Origin: an uncultured Caulobacteraceae bacterium
GTDB lineage: Bacteria > Pseudomonadota > Alphaproteobacteria > Caulobacterales > Caulobacteraceae
Length of the DNA: 7,786 bases
Assembly: GCA_937910255.1 (NCBI GenBank)
Contig: CALEOQ010000570.1
Coordinates: 1 to 7,786, forward strand
Direction: 5' to 3'
Positions 1-5,960 of this stretch are shown one piece after another. The number at the start of each line of letters is the position of its first letter. The first letter of the stretch is position 1. The translations under genes were made by a program, and so were the position numbers. A model generated the notes under the pieces. That model was not told the DNA's origin, ran no database searches, and worked only from the letters and a program-made list of their open reading frames with translations.

Positions 1-75
1 GTGACTAACGGTGGGTAGACGGGAGAAGTGGTGGCAGGATGAAGAAATGACAGATGGCATATACTGTGCTGATAG
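1..75. other. Unreliable read-end sequence outside the left adapter
   Basis: This stretch lies outside the adapter at 86-143, so it cannot be contiguous genome. Its base composition is far less GC-rich than the rest, and it contains no credible gene. It is best read as noisy base calls made after a read ran through the adapter and off the end of the library molecule, then assembled in reverse orientation. The first six bases, GTGACT, and a patch near 52-62 weakly resemble pieces of the index adapter, but the match is too poor to insist on. Confidence 0.85.
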
Positions 76-143
76 TTTTTTTTTTAATGATACGGGGACC
101 ACCGAGTTCTACACTCTTTCCCTACACGCCGCTCTTCCGACCT
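76..143 (+). other. Illumina P5 / TruSeq universal adapter with T10 spacer
   Basis: Positions 86-143 match the 58-nt TruSeq universal (P5) adapter from AATGATACGG through the GCTCTTCCGATCT end, with four visible substitutions (for example CGGGGACC for CGGCGACC, and CGACCT for CGATCT at the junction). The ten Ts at 76-85 equal the T10 spacer of the flow-cell oligo. Genomic sequence begins at about 144. The adapter is in frame with the desaturase gene on the minus strand and adds 19 spurious residues to its C-terminus. Confidence 0.98.
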
Positions 144-986
144 CGACAGGTGGTGCACGTGGTGGACGCCGATATTGGCCGTGAACCAGTGGAGCACCGG
201 CGGCAGGTCATATTGCGAGCTGCCCAGCAAGGCGAAGTCGTGGCGGTTCCACTCGCCATTCCGGGCCCAGGCGACGCCCTCGTACTGGTGTTGGACGAAG
301 AACAGCCAGACCCCGGTGGTGGCGGCGACCAGCACGGTGGTCAGATAGATCATCAGCACCGGCCAGAGCCCGAAGATCGACGCTGTGCCCGCGATCAGGA
401 CCGCAGCCACCGCCGTGGTCCCCAGCGTGCTGGCCCATGGCCGCCAGCCCAGGCGCATCAGGCCGACCGGCAGGCGATTCTGCAGGAAGAAGGTGAAGGC
501 CGGGCCCAGGCCAAACAGCACCAGCGGGTGGCGATAGAGCCGATAACCGAGCCTGCGCAGGCGCGGCAGGGCGAGGTATTCGTCCACGGTGAGCAGGTCG
601 ATGCCCCCCAGCCCCCGGCGGTCCAGATTGCCGGAGGTGGCGTGGTGCATGTTGTGGGTGCGCCGCCAGTAGTCATAGGGCGTCAGGGTGAAGACGCCGA
701 TGGTCCGGCCGGCCCAGTTGTTGAGCCGGGCGTCACGGAAGAAGGCGCCGTGGCCGCAGTCGTGCTGGATCAGGAACAGCCTGACCAGGAACAGGCCCGC
801 CGGCAGGGTCAGCAGCAGCGCCACCCACCACAGGCCGTTCTGATAGGCGACCCCGGCCAGGGTCCACAGCAGCAACAGGGGTCCGGCCGTGATCGCGATC
901 TCGGCGGCGCTGCGGCCATGGCCAGGCTCATGATAGCTGGCGAGCAGGCGCGCCCAATTCGATCCGCCCGGCGTCTGTTCAGTCAA
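144..986 (-). CDS. Membrane fatty acid desaturase, C-terminus truncated by adapter
   Basis: Membrane-bound di-iron fatty acid desaturase, which introduces a double bond into acyl chains in the inner membrane using O2 and an electron donor. The 281 genomic codons carry all three histidine boxes: HDCGH at residues 75-79, HNMHH at 111-115 and HHVHH at 275-279. Hydrophobic stretches lie near 32-73 and 186-232, the usual layout with the boxes on the cytoplasmic face. The gene is cut six bases after the third box, where the adapter starts; a normal member would run several tens of residues further. The apparent tail after Ser281 (RSEERRVGKEC and onward) is translated adapter. The start is TTG: no ATG or GTG suits this frame upstream, and GGAA lies 8 nt before the TTG. 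Overall resemblance is to delta-12/omega-type bacterial desaturases, but regiospecificity cannot be read from the sequence. Confidence 0.92.
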
Positions 987-994
987 TGTCGCAT

Positions 995-998
995 TTCC
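995..998 (-). promoter_or_regulatory. Ribosome binding site supporting the TTG start of the desaturase
   Basis: On the minus strand this reads GGAA, 8 nt upstream of the TTG at 984-986. The nearest ATG (992-994, minus) is in another frame and reaches a stop after two further codons. This makes TTG the best start, with moderate certainty. Confidence 0.5.
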
Positions 999-1085
999 AG
1001 ATGTGTCGGCCAGGGATGTATGGGGAGGCCTGATGAACCCGCCCGCGGAGCGTTGCTGCCGACGTTCAACGCCGCAGGGAGCTTT

Positions 1086-1102
1086 TTCGGGAGTCTCCCG
1101 AA
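1086..1102. promoter_or_regulatory. Perfect 8-1-8 palindrome upstream of the desaturase
   Basis: The sequence TTCGGGAGTCTCCCGAA is a perfect inverted repeat with 8-bp arms around a single central base. It lies in the 220-bp spacer between the desaturase start (986) and the end of the small gene (1207), about 100 bp before the desaturase start codon. A dimeric repressor operator is one reading. A terminator is less likely: read on the minus strand the hairpin is followed by A residues rather than a U tract, and no supported plus-strand gene ends just before it. I see no convincing -35/-10 pair nearby. Confidence 0.4.
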
Positions 1103-1206
1103 TTTATCAACCGCGATCCGATGAATTCTGCGGCTCCTAATGTCGCGCCCGGCTCGCGCCTGGCCCTTTCAGAAGCACGGGCTCGCGGCGGAACCAAGGC
1201 CTGTGG

Positions 1207-1380
1207 CTACCGAGGGCCGATTTCGAGGCCGTCTGGGCCCTTTTCGACATCGTTGCCCAGGGGATCGCCGTGATCGGGCAGTTCGGGGATGTCCTGGCCA
1301 AGCCGTCCATCGGCCGGCAGTTCAGCCGGCGGGTCCGGCTGTTCGCCGTCGGGGTCAGGGAGGATTTCGGGGTCTGGCAT
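1207..1380 (-). CDS. Small acidic proline-rich protein, 57 aa, unknown function
   Basis: A complete small ORF, ATG at 1378-1380 to TAG at 1207-1209. A strong AAGGAG lies 5 nt before the start. The protein begins MPDPEILPDPDGEQPDP and is dominated by Asp, Glu, Pro and Gly, with only four Lys/Arg, so it should be strongly acidic and probably largely disordered. It has no cysteine, no signal peptide and no membrane segment. It follows the hydrolase gene on the same strand with a 59-bp gap and could be cotranscribed. The opposite strand is open across this region (1140-1448), but that frame is Arg/Gly/Pro-rich with no ribosome site, so this strand is preferred. I do not recognise a family and assign no function. 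Confidence 0.68.
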   Translation of the reverse strand: MPDPEILPDPDGEQPDPPAELPADGRLGQDIPELPDHGDPLGNDVEKGPDGLEIGPR

Positions 1381-1385
1381 CGGGG

Positions 1386-1391
1386 CTCCTT
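1386..1391 (-). promoter_or_regulatory. Strong ribosome binding site of the small acidic gene
   Basis: The minus strand reads AAGGAG followed by CCCCG and then ATG. This near-ideal Shine-Dalgarno sequence with 5-nt spacing is the main reason for calling the 57-codon ORF a gene. Confidence 0.65.
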
Positions 1392-1439
1392 GCGGGGTTC
1401 ATGCTCTCAACGCCGGCGCGCAACCTCCTGATCCCTCGC

Positions 1440-2168
1440 CTAGCTTAGATTGCGCCCGAACAGGGTGATGAGGCGCTCCCAATGGCGTTCGGCCGCAGCC
1501 TTGTCGTAGGCGGCGCGCTGCGGGAACGCGAAGCCGTGCGAGACGCCGGGATAGAGCTCGAGCTCCGTGGGCGCCTCGCGGCTCTCCAGGGACGCCGCAA
1601 GGGCGCGGACCATCTCCAGGGGCGCCCAGCGATCGGTTTCGGCGCAGGCGAAATAGAGCTCGGCCTGCGTCTTGTGAGCCACCAGGTGCGGGCTGTCGGC
1701 CTTGTCGGTGACGAGGTAGGTCCCATAGATCGCGGCCGCCGCCGCGATCCTGTCAGGATGACGCGCCGCGGCGTTGATCGAGAACTGGCCGCTCATGCAA
1801 TAGCCCAGGCAGCCGGCGGGCCCCTTGGCCGCCGCGGCGTCCTTGGCCGCAAAGGCCAGCAGGGCGTCGGCGTCGGTCATGACCATGGGGATGGTCAGGC
1901 CATACATCAGCTCGCCCATCTTGGTGCGCACCGCCTCATCGGCCATGTCGCCGATCTCCATCACGCCGGCCCGGTGATAGAGGTTGGGCAGCATGACGTA
2001 ATAGCCGCTGGTGGCCAGGCGCCTGGCCATGTCGCGCAGCTCCTCGCGGATGGCCGGGGCGTCCATGAAGAACAGGACGATCGGATGGGGGCCGTTCCGT
2101 TCCGGATGCACCACGAAGGTGGTCATGGGGCCGTCGTCGGTGGGGATCTCATGGGTCTGCTCGATCAT
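1440..2168 (-). CDS. Dienelactone hydrolase family protein
   Basis: An alpha/beta-hydrolase of the dienelactone hydrolase family, 242 aa, close to the usual length of about 235-245. The expected Cys-Asp-His triad is visible: nucleophile Cys124 in GYCMSG, Asp179 in AETDRW and His211 in GVSHGF. There is no signal peptide, so it is cytoplasmic. Family members hydrolyse dienelactone in chlorocatechol degradation, but many act on other esters or lactones; the substrate here is unknown. The open frame extends upstream to 2288, but the start at 2168 (MIEQTHEI) is chosen because it overlaps the preceding stop as ATGA, has GGAGA 7 nt upstream, and begins where homology should begin. The extra 40 residues would be a shadow of the upstream gene. 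It is the last gene of the SDR/barrel/hydrolase operon, probably translationally coupled to the gene before it. Confidence 0.9.
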   Translation of the reverse strand: MIEQTHEIPTDDGPMTTFVVHPERNGPHPIVLFFMDAPAIREELRDMARRLATSGYYVMLPNLYHRAGVMEIGDMADEAVRTKMGELMYGLTIPMVMTDADALLAFAAKDAAAAKGPAGCLGYCMSGQFSINAAARHPDRIAAAAAIYGTYLVTDKADSPHLVAHKTQAELYFACAETDRWAPLEMVRALAASLESREAPTELELYPGVSHGFAFPQRAAYDKAAAERHWERLITLFGRNLS

Positions 2169-2734
2169 CCGGCGGTCTCCGGCGGCGGGACGAGCAGGCT
2201 GGCGCGGGCCAGCGACACCCGGGTCAGGTCGCGGCGACGCAGGAAGATCTGCATGGCGTCGGTGGTCGGGTCCCGCGAGGTCTGCCATTCGCCCAGATCA
2301 CGGTAGCGGGTCATGAGCAGCAGGCGTCGCGCGCCCTGGGCCCGGTCCGCAGCGCTTTCGGCCGCCAGGAAGAGACCGAAGATGGTCGTCTCGAACCGCG
2401 CCTCGAAGTCCGGCCAGGCCTGGCCCGAGAGGTCCACGAACTCATCGACCGCATCGCCGTCGATGGTGAACCAGTTGTGCACATAGACCCCGCCGGCCAG
2501 GGGCCGGCCCCCCTCGGCGGGCCGCAGGGTCGGCGAGAGGTCATGGGCCTGCGCGCCCTCCAGGGCCGGCAGGGCGAACCCCGCCTCCCCCAGGACCAGG
2601 GCCTGGTTGGAGGCGAAGCCCAGCAGGGGCGCAAAAACCGCCACGCAGCCGGCCTGGGCGTAGGCGTCGCGCGCCAGGTCGCGCACGGCGGTGCGCTCAC
2701 GACCCAGCTCAGCCTGGAAGTACCGGTATTCCAT
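2165..2734 (-). CDS. Two-domain NIPSNAP / dimeric alpha-beta-barrel-like protein
   Basis: A 189-aa soluble protein without signal peptide. The sequence seems to hold two similar halves. The N-terminal part (about 1-60) starts with a strand-like MEYRYFQAEL, then a helix, then a strand-like QALVLGEAGF. The C-terminal part (about 83-182) has VYVHNWFTI, a helix containing FVDLSGQAWPDFEARF, and strands RLLLMTRYRD and SLLVP. This strand-helix-strand pattern with conserved Trp and Phe fits ferredoxin-like alpha-beta-barrel proteins of the NIPSNAP/ABM/EthD type, but I recognise no diagnostic motif and the assignment is tentative. The ATG at 2734 is 10 bp after the SDR stop, with AGGA overlapping that stop codon 8 nt before the start. 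Its own stop overlaps the hydrolase start (ATGA), so the three genes are probably cotranscribed. Function unknown. Confidence 0.8.
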   Translation of the reverse strand: MEYRYFQAELGRERTAVRDLARDAYAQAGCVAVFAPLLGFASNQALVLGEAGFALPALEGAQAHDLSPTLRPAEGGRPLAGGVYVHNWFTIDGDAVDEFVDLSGQAWPDFEARFETTIFGLFLAAESAADRAQGARRLLLMTRYRDLGEWQTSRDPTTDAMQIFLRRRDLTRVSLARASLLVPPPETAG

Positions 2735-2744
2735 AGGCTTGATC

Positions 2745-3515
2745 CTAGAAGTTCACGCGGCCGGAAATGGCGCCGTCCACCAGCATGTTGATCCCCGTGG
2801 TGAAGGCCGAGCGGGGGCTGGCGAGGAACACCGTGGCCGCGGCGATCTCTTCCGGCGTGGCCATGCGGCCGGTGGGGTTGCGCTTGATCATGGTCTCGAA
2901 GAAGCCCGGCGCATTGGCCTTCACATTGCCCCAGACGCCGCCTTCGAAGAAGACCGTGCCCGGCGAGACGACGTTGCAGCGCACGCCCTTGGGGGCGCCC
3001 TCCTTGGCCACGCCCTTGGCGTAGTGGATCAGCGCGGCCTTCATGGCGCCATAGGCCGAGGGGCCGCTGGCTTCGGCCGCGGAGACCGAGGAGGTGATGA
3101 TGAAGGCGGCGTCGCCGCCGGCCCCGGCGGCCTTTTCCAGATAGGGCTTGGCCGCCTGATAGGTGCGCACCGCGCCCAGCATGTCGATCTCGAACATGGC
3201 GCGCCAGTCGTCCTCCGACCCGCCGTTGACGAGGGCGCTGGCGTTGGAGATCAGGATGTCGAGCCCGCCCATTTCCTTGGCCGCGTCCTCGACGAAGGCG
3301 CTGATCGCCGGGCCGTCGGCGATGTCCACCGCCCGGCCCCAGGCCTTGACGCCCTTGGCCTCCAGGGCCTTGACCGCCGCATCAACCCCGTCCTGACCGC
3401 GGGCGCAGACCGCCACGTCGCAGCCCTCGTCGGCCAGCAGCTCGGCGATCGCCAGACCGATCCCCCGCGACCCGCCGGTGACCACCGCCTTCTTGCCCTT
3501 CAGTTGCAGATCCAT
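2745..3515 (-). CDS. SDR family NAD(P)-dependent oxidoreductase
   Basis: A classical short-chain dehydrogenase/reductase of 256 aa, a typical length. Cofactor-binding TGGSRGIG is at residues 13-20, a variant NAS at 91-93 replaces the common NAG, and the catalytic set is Ser142 with Tyr155 and Lys159 in YGAMK. The C-terminal region has the usual PTGRMATPEEIA and a GINMLVDGA ending. Arg17 of the glycine motif and Arg39 after the second strand (CARG) suggest a preference for NADP(H), by inference. It oxidises or reduces a hydroxyl/carbonyl group on an unidentified substrate in the cytoplasm. The ATG at 3515 has a good GGGAGA 5 nt upstream. It is the first gene of a three-gene operon with the barrel protein and the dienelactone hydrolase-like protein, which suggests a short catabolic or detoxification route. 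Confidence 0.93.
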   Translation of the reverse strand: MDLQLKGKKAVVTGGSRGIGLAIAELLADEGCDVAVCARGQDGVDAAVKALEAKGVKAWGRAVDIADGPAISAFVEDAAKEMGGLDILISNASALVNGGSEDDWRAMFEIDMLGAVRTYQAAKPYLEKAAGAGGDAAFIITSSVSAAEASGPSAYGAMKAALIHYAKGVAKEGAPKGVRCNVVSPGTVFFEGGVWGNVKANAPGFFETMIKRNPTGRMATPEEIAAATVFLASPRSAFTTGINMLVDGAISGRVNF

Positions 3516-3702
3516 CGGCCTCTCCCTTGGCGATTTCGTTGTTGTGTTGGGCGACAGTTACGACGCGCCTTGGGCGGCGGATCAAGACCGCGCCCTGAGA
3601 TTCCTGATCATTGTTCTGTTTGCCGTTGCGCCCCTGGTCGCCGGCCGCCAAGCTGACGACAAGGCCCGCCGCCGAGAGCTGGGCTGCTTTGGGAGGATGA
3701 CC
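3516..3702. promoter_or_regulatory. Divergent intergenic region between the SDR operon and the beta-helix pair
   Basis: This 187-bp spacer must hold the promoters or leaders for both divergent units unless transcription comes from elsewhere. I see ribosome binding sites at both edges (GGGAGA for the SDR gene, GGGAGG for the beta-helix gene) but no convincing -35/-10 pair, operator palindrome or riboswitch. The plus-strand frame of the beta-helix gene stays open back to 3478, but that part does not resemble its family and would precede the signal peptide. Confidence 0.5.
3691..3696 (+). promoter_or_regulatory. Ribosome binding site setting the beta-helix protein start
   Basis: GGGAGG abuts the ATG at 3697 directly, which is too close for initiation, but lies 6 nt before the ATG at 3703. 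This favours 3703, giving a protein that begins with a standard signal peptide (MRSFALALCAF). Confidence 0.65.
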
Positions 3703-4902
3703 ATGCGGAGCTTCGCGCTCGCCCTTTGCGCCTTTGCGCTCGCCGCGCCCGCCTATGCCAAGACCATCGCCGTGGCCCCAGGGCCTGACGCGCAGGAGGC
3801 GCTGCAGCTGGCCCTGCTCGACGCCAAGCCTGGCGACGTTGTCGAACTCGCCGCCGGCCGCTTCGAGCTGACCGACGGCCTGTCCCTGGACGTGGATGAC
3901 GTGACCATCAAGGGCGCCGGCCCGGACGCCACGGTGCTGTCCTTCGACGGCCAGCAGGGCGGCGCCGAGGGGCTGCTGATCACCTCCGACAAGGTGACCG
4001 TGCGCGACCTGGCGGTGGAGAATTCCAAGGGCGACGGGGTCAAGTCCAAGGACGCCGACCAGATCAGCATGATCAATCTGCGGGTCGAATGGACCGGCGG
4101 GCCCAAGGCCACCAACGGCGCCTATGGGGTCTATCCGGTGGGCTCGTCCAATGTGCTGATCGATGGGGTGACCGTGCGCGGGGCCTCGGACGCCGGCATC
4201 TATGTGGGCCAGTCCAACACCATCATCGTCCGCAACAGCGTGGCGGAGTTCAACGTCGCCGGCATCGAGATCGAAAATTCCAGCTCGGCCGACGTCTATG
4301 GCAACACCGTCACCCACAACACCGGCGGCATCCTGGTGTTCGACCTGCCCAACCTGCCGGTGATGGGGGGCCATTCGACCCGCGTGTTCGACAACAGGAT
4401 CGTCAACAACGACACGCCCAACTTTGCGCCGGAGGGTAATATCGTCGCCAGCGTGCCGGTGGGCGCCGGCGTCATGATCATGGCCAACCGCAACGTCCAC
4501 ATCTTCGACAACGAGATCGACGGCAACCAGACCGCCGCCATCATGCTGGTGGGCTATACCCGCGACTTCGACGACGAGAGCTACAACCCCATCCCCCGCG
4601 AGGTGGTGGTGCGCGACAACAGGATGGGCCGCAACGGCTGGGCGCCGGCCTTTCCCGGCGGTGAGCAGCTGGCGGCCGCGGTCGGCGGAACCCTGCCGCC
4701 GGTGATGTGGGATGGGGTGGCGCCCGCGGGCGGTCCCCAGGCCATGCGGCTGACCGACGGTCCGGTGCTGAACCTCAACCTGCCGAAGGCCGGGGCCATG
4801 GACCAAGCCAAGCCTGCGGTCACACCGACCCTGGAGCGTGGCGAGATCACCGAACCGCCCGCCGTGGTCCTGCCCGAAGCCCAGGCCGCCCTGGCTTCAT
4901 GA
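3703..4902 (+). CDS. Exported parallel beta-helix protein (TIGR03805-like)
   Basis: A 399-aa secreted protein. Residues 1-19 form a signal peptide with a likely cleavage at AYA|K. Residues about 45-310 show recurring short strands with Asn/Asp-Gly turns typical of right-handed parallel beta-helices: VTIKGAG, VTVRDLAVENS, VLIDGVTVRG, IIVRNSVAEFN, ADVYGNTVTHN, TRVFDNRIVNN and VHIFDNEIDGN. The C-terminal part from about 340 is Pro/Ala-rich and probably not in the helix. It resembles the family that regularly sits beside an SO2930/HNE_0200-type di-haem cytochrome, exactly as here, with the two genes overlapping by ATGA. The function of this family is, to my knowledge, unassigned; the fold is shared with polysaccharide-active proteins and with the copper-maturation protein NosD, but no catalytic motif is visible. 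Likely periplasmic. Confidence 0.9.
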   Translation: MRSFALALCAFALAAPAYAKTIAVAPGPDAQEALQLALLDAKPGDVVELAAGRFELTDGLSLDVDDVTIKGAGPDATVLSFDGQQGGAEGLLITSDKVTVRDLAVENSKGDGVKSKDADQISMINLRVEWTGGPKATNGAYGVYPVGSSNVLIDGVTVRGASDAGIYVGQSNTIIVRNSVAEFNVAGIEIENSSSADVYGNTVTHNTGGILVFDLPNLPVMGGHSTRVFDNRIVNNDTPNFAPEGNIVASVPVGAGVMIMANRNVHIFDNEIDGNQTAAIMLVGYTRDFDDESYNPIPREVVVRDNRMGRNGWAPAFPGGEQLAAAVGGTLPPVMWDGVAPAGGPQAMRLTDGPVLNLNLPKAGAMDQAKPAVTPTLERGEITEPPAVVLPEAQAALAS

Positions 4903-5960
4903 GGCGCGCGCTCGGCGCCCTGCTCGGTCTCGCCGCCCTGGCGCTGAGCGGGGCGCGGGAAGCGCCGTCGCAGGTGCGGCTGGAGGTTGTGCTGGCTGAA
5001 ACGCCGGCGCCGCGGCTGGCCGACTATGGGCTGTTTCAGGACGCGGGCGCGCGTACGCCCAGTCCGCGGGTGACGCCCTATGACCTGACCACGCCGCTGT
5101 TCAGCGACTATGCGGCCAAGCATCGCTTCGTGTTCACGCCGCCGGGCAAGAGCGCGGCCTATCGGTCTGACGGGCCTCTGGATTTCCCGGTGGGCTCTGT
5201 GCTGGTGAAGACCTTCGCCTTCGCGCCGGACATGGGCGCGCCCGCCGTCGGCGAACGGTTCGTCGAGACCCGGCTGCTGATCCGCAAGGCCGAGGGCTGG
5301 ACCGCGCTGGCCTATGTCTGGAACGCCGATCAGACCGAGGCCGTGCTCAAGCGCACCGGGGGGCGGCTGGAGGTCAGCTTCATCGATCCCACGGGTGAGG
5401 CCCAGGCGATCAGCTATCTCGTGCCCAACCAGAACCAGTGCAAGACCTGCCACTCGGCGGACGGCGAGCTGGTCCCCATCGGTCCCAAGGCGCGAAATCT
5501 CAACCGCGATCTGGACTATGGCCACCGAACGGAGAACCAGCTGGCCGCCTGGCGCCGGCTGGGGCATCTGACCGGCGGGCCTCAGCCTGCGAGCGCGCCT
5601 CGCACGGCGGCCTGGGACGATGTGACCGAGGGTCTGGAGCCCCGCGCCCGGGCCTATCTCGACGCCAACTGCGCCCACTGCCACAACCCGGCCGGCATGG
5701 CCTCGACCAGCGGCCTGTTCCTGAACCTGGAGGAGCGGCGGCCGGCCCATCTGGGGATCAACAAGGCGCCGGTGGCCGCCGGCCGGGGGTCTGGCGGGCT
5801 GCAGGTCTCCATCGCTCCCGGCCATCCCGACCGCTCGATCATGGTCTATCGGATGGCCTCCACCGATCCGGGCGTCATGATGCCGGAACTGGGCCGCGCC
5901 CTGCCCCACAAGGAGGGCGTCGCCCTGGTGGCCGACTATATCGAGAGCCTGGCGCCCTAA
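4899..5960 (+). CDS. Di-haem c-type cytochrome, SO2930/HNE_0200 family
   Basis: A 353-aa exported protein with two haem c attachment motifs, CKTCH at residues 181-185 and CAHCH at 258-262. The N-terminus (MRRALGALLGLAALALSGA) is a signal peptide with a probable cut near residue 19 and no lipobox Cys, so it should be a soluble periplasmic protein. Residues about 38-178 form a beta-rich domain without haem (PLFSDYAAKHRFVF, FVETRLLIR, VPNQNQ just before haem 1). Possible distal haem ligands include Met327/Met328 in GVMMPELG. The start is the ATG overlapping the beta-helix stop (ATGA); there is no clear ribosome site, so translation is probably coupled. The open frame extends back to 4707, but that part is a shadow of the beta-helix gene. 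It presumably transfers electrons for, or together with, the beta-helix partner; the reaction is unknown. Confidence 0.92.
   Translation: MRRALGALLGLAALALSGAREAPSQVRLEVVLAETPAPRLADYGLFQDAGARTPSPRVTPYDLTTPLFSDYAAKHRFVFTPPGKSAAYRSDGPLDFPVGSVLVKTFAFAPDMGAPAVGERFVETRLLIRKAEGWTALAYVWNADQTEAVLKRTGGRLEVSFIDPTGEAQAISYLVPNQNQCKTCHSADGELVPIGPKARNLNRDLDYGHRTENQLAAWRRLGHLTGGPQPASAPRTAAWDDVTEGLEPRARAYLDANCAHCHNPAGMASTSGLFLNLEERRPAHLGINKAPVAAGRGSGGLQVSIAPGHPDRSIMVYRMASTDPGVMMPELGRALPHKEGVALVADYIESLAP

Noticed and set aside
76..85. T10 run and the poly-A at 7663-7675 as genomic homopolymers or terminator tracts
   Set aside because: Both lie directly at adapter ends, as flow-cell spacers or read-off would, and have no genomic context.
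54..1124. Long plus-strand ORF (356 codons) beginning in the left junk and adapter
   Set aside because: It is antisense to the desaturase, starts in non-genomic sequence, and is Gln/Arg/Pro/Gly-rich without domain features. It is a typical GC-rich shadow frame.
1033..1140. 35-codon plus-strand ORF with GGGGAGG 4 nt before its ATG
   Set aside because: The ribosome site is good, but the frame is very short, its product (Cys/Arg/Ser-rich) resembles nothing I know, and it runs across the palindrome. Kept out unless conservation is shown.
1140..1448. 102-codon plus-strand ORF opposite the small acidic gene
   Set aside because: It has no ribosome binding site, an Arg/Gly/Pro-rich composition, and overlaps a better supported minus-strand gene.
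2169..2288. Forty-residue N-terminal extension of the dienelactone hydrolase
   Set aside because: It overlaps the coding sequence of the preceding gene and does not resemble the family. The ATGA-coupled start at 2168 fits better.
1482..2306. Long plus-strand frame opposite the dienelactone hydrolase
   Set aside because: The hydrolase strand has an intact catalytic triad and operon structure. The opposite frame is a shadow.
3478..3702. N-terminal extension of the beta-helix protein
   Set aside because: It would place 75 residues, overlapping the SDR 5' end, before a textbook signal peptide. The ribosome site points to 3703.
3382..4806. 474-codon minus-strand frame opposite the beta-helix gene
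   Set aside because: It is His/Gly/Asp/Val-rich, as expected from complementing beta-helix codons. It has no family features and overlaps the SDR 5' end.
4581..5909. 442-codon minus-strand frame opposite the cytochrome
   Set aside because: A shadow of a gene with two haem motifs and a signal peptide. Arg/Gly/Gln-rich without domains.
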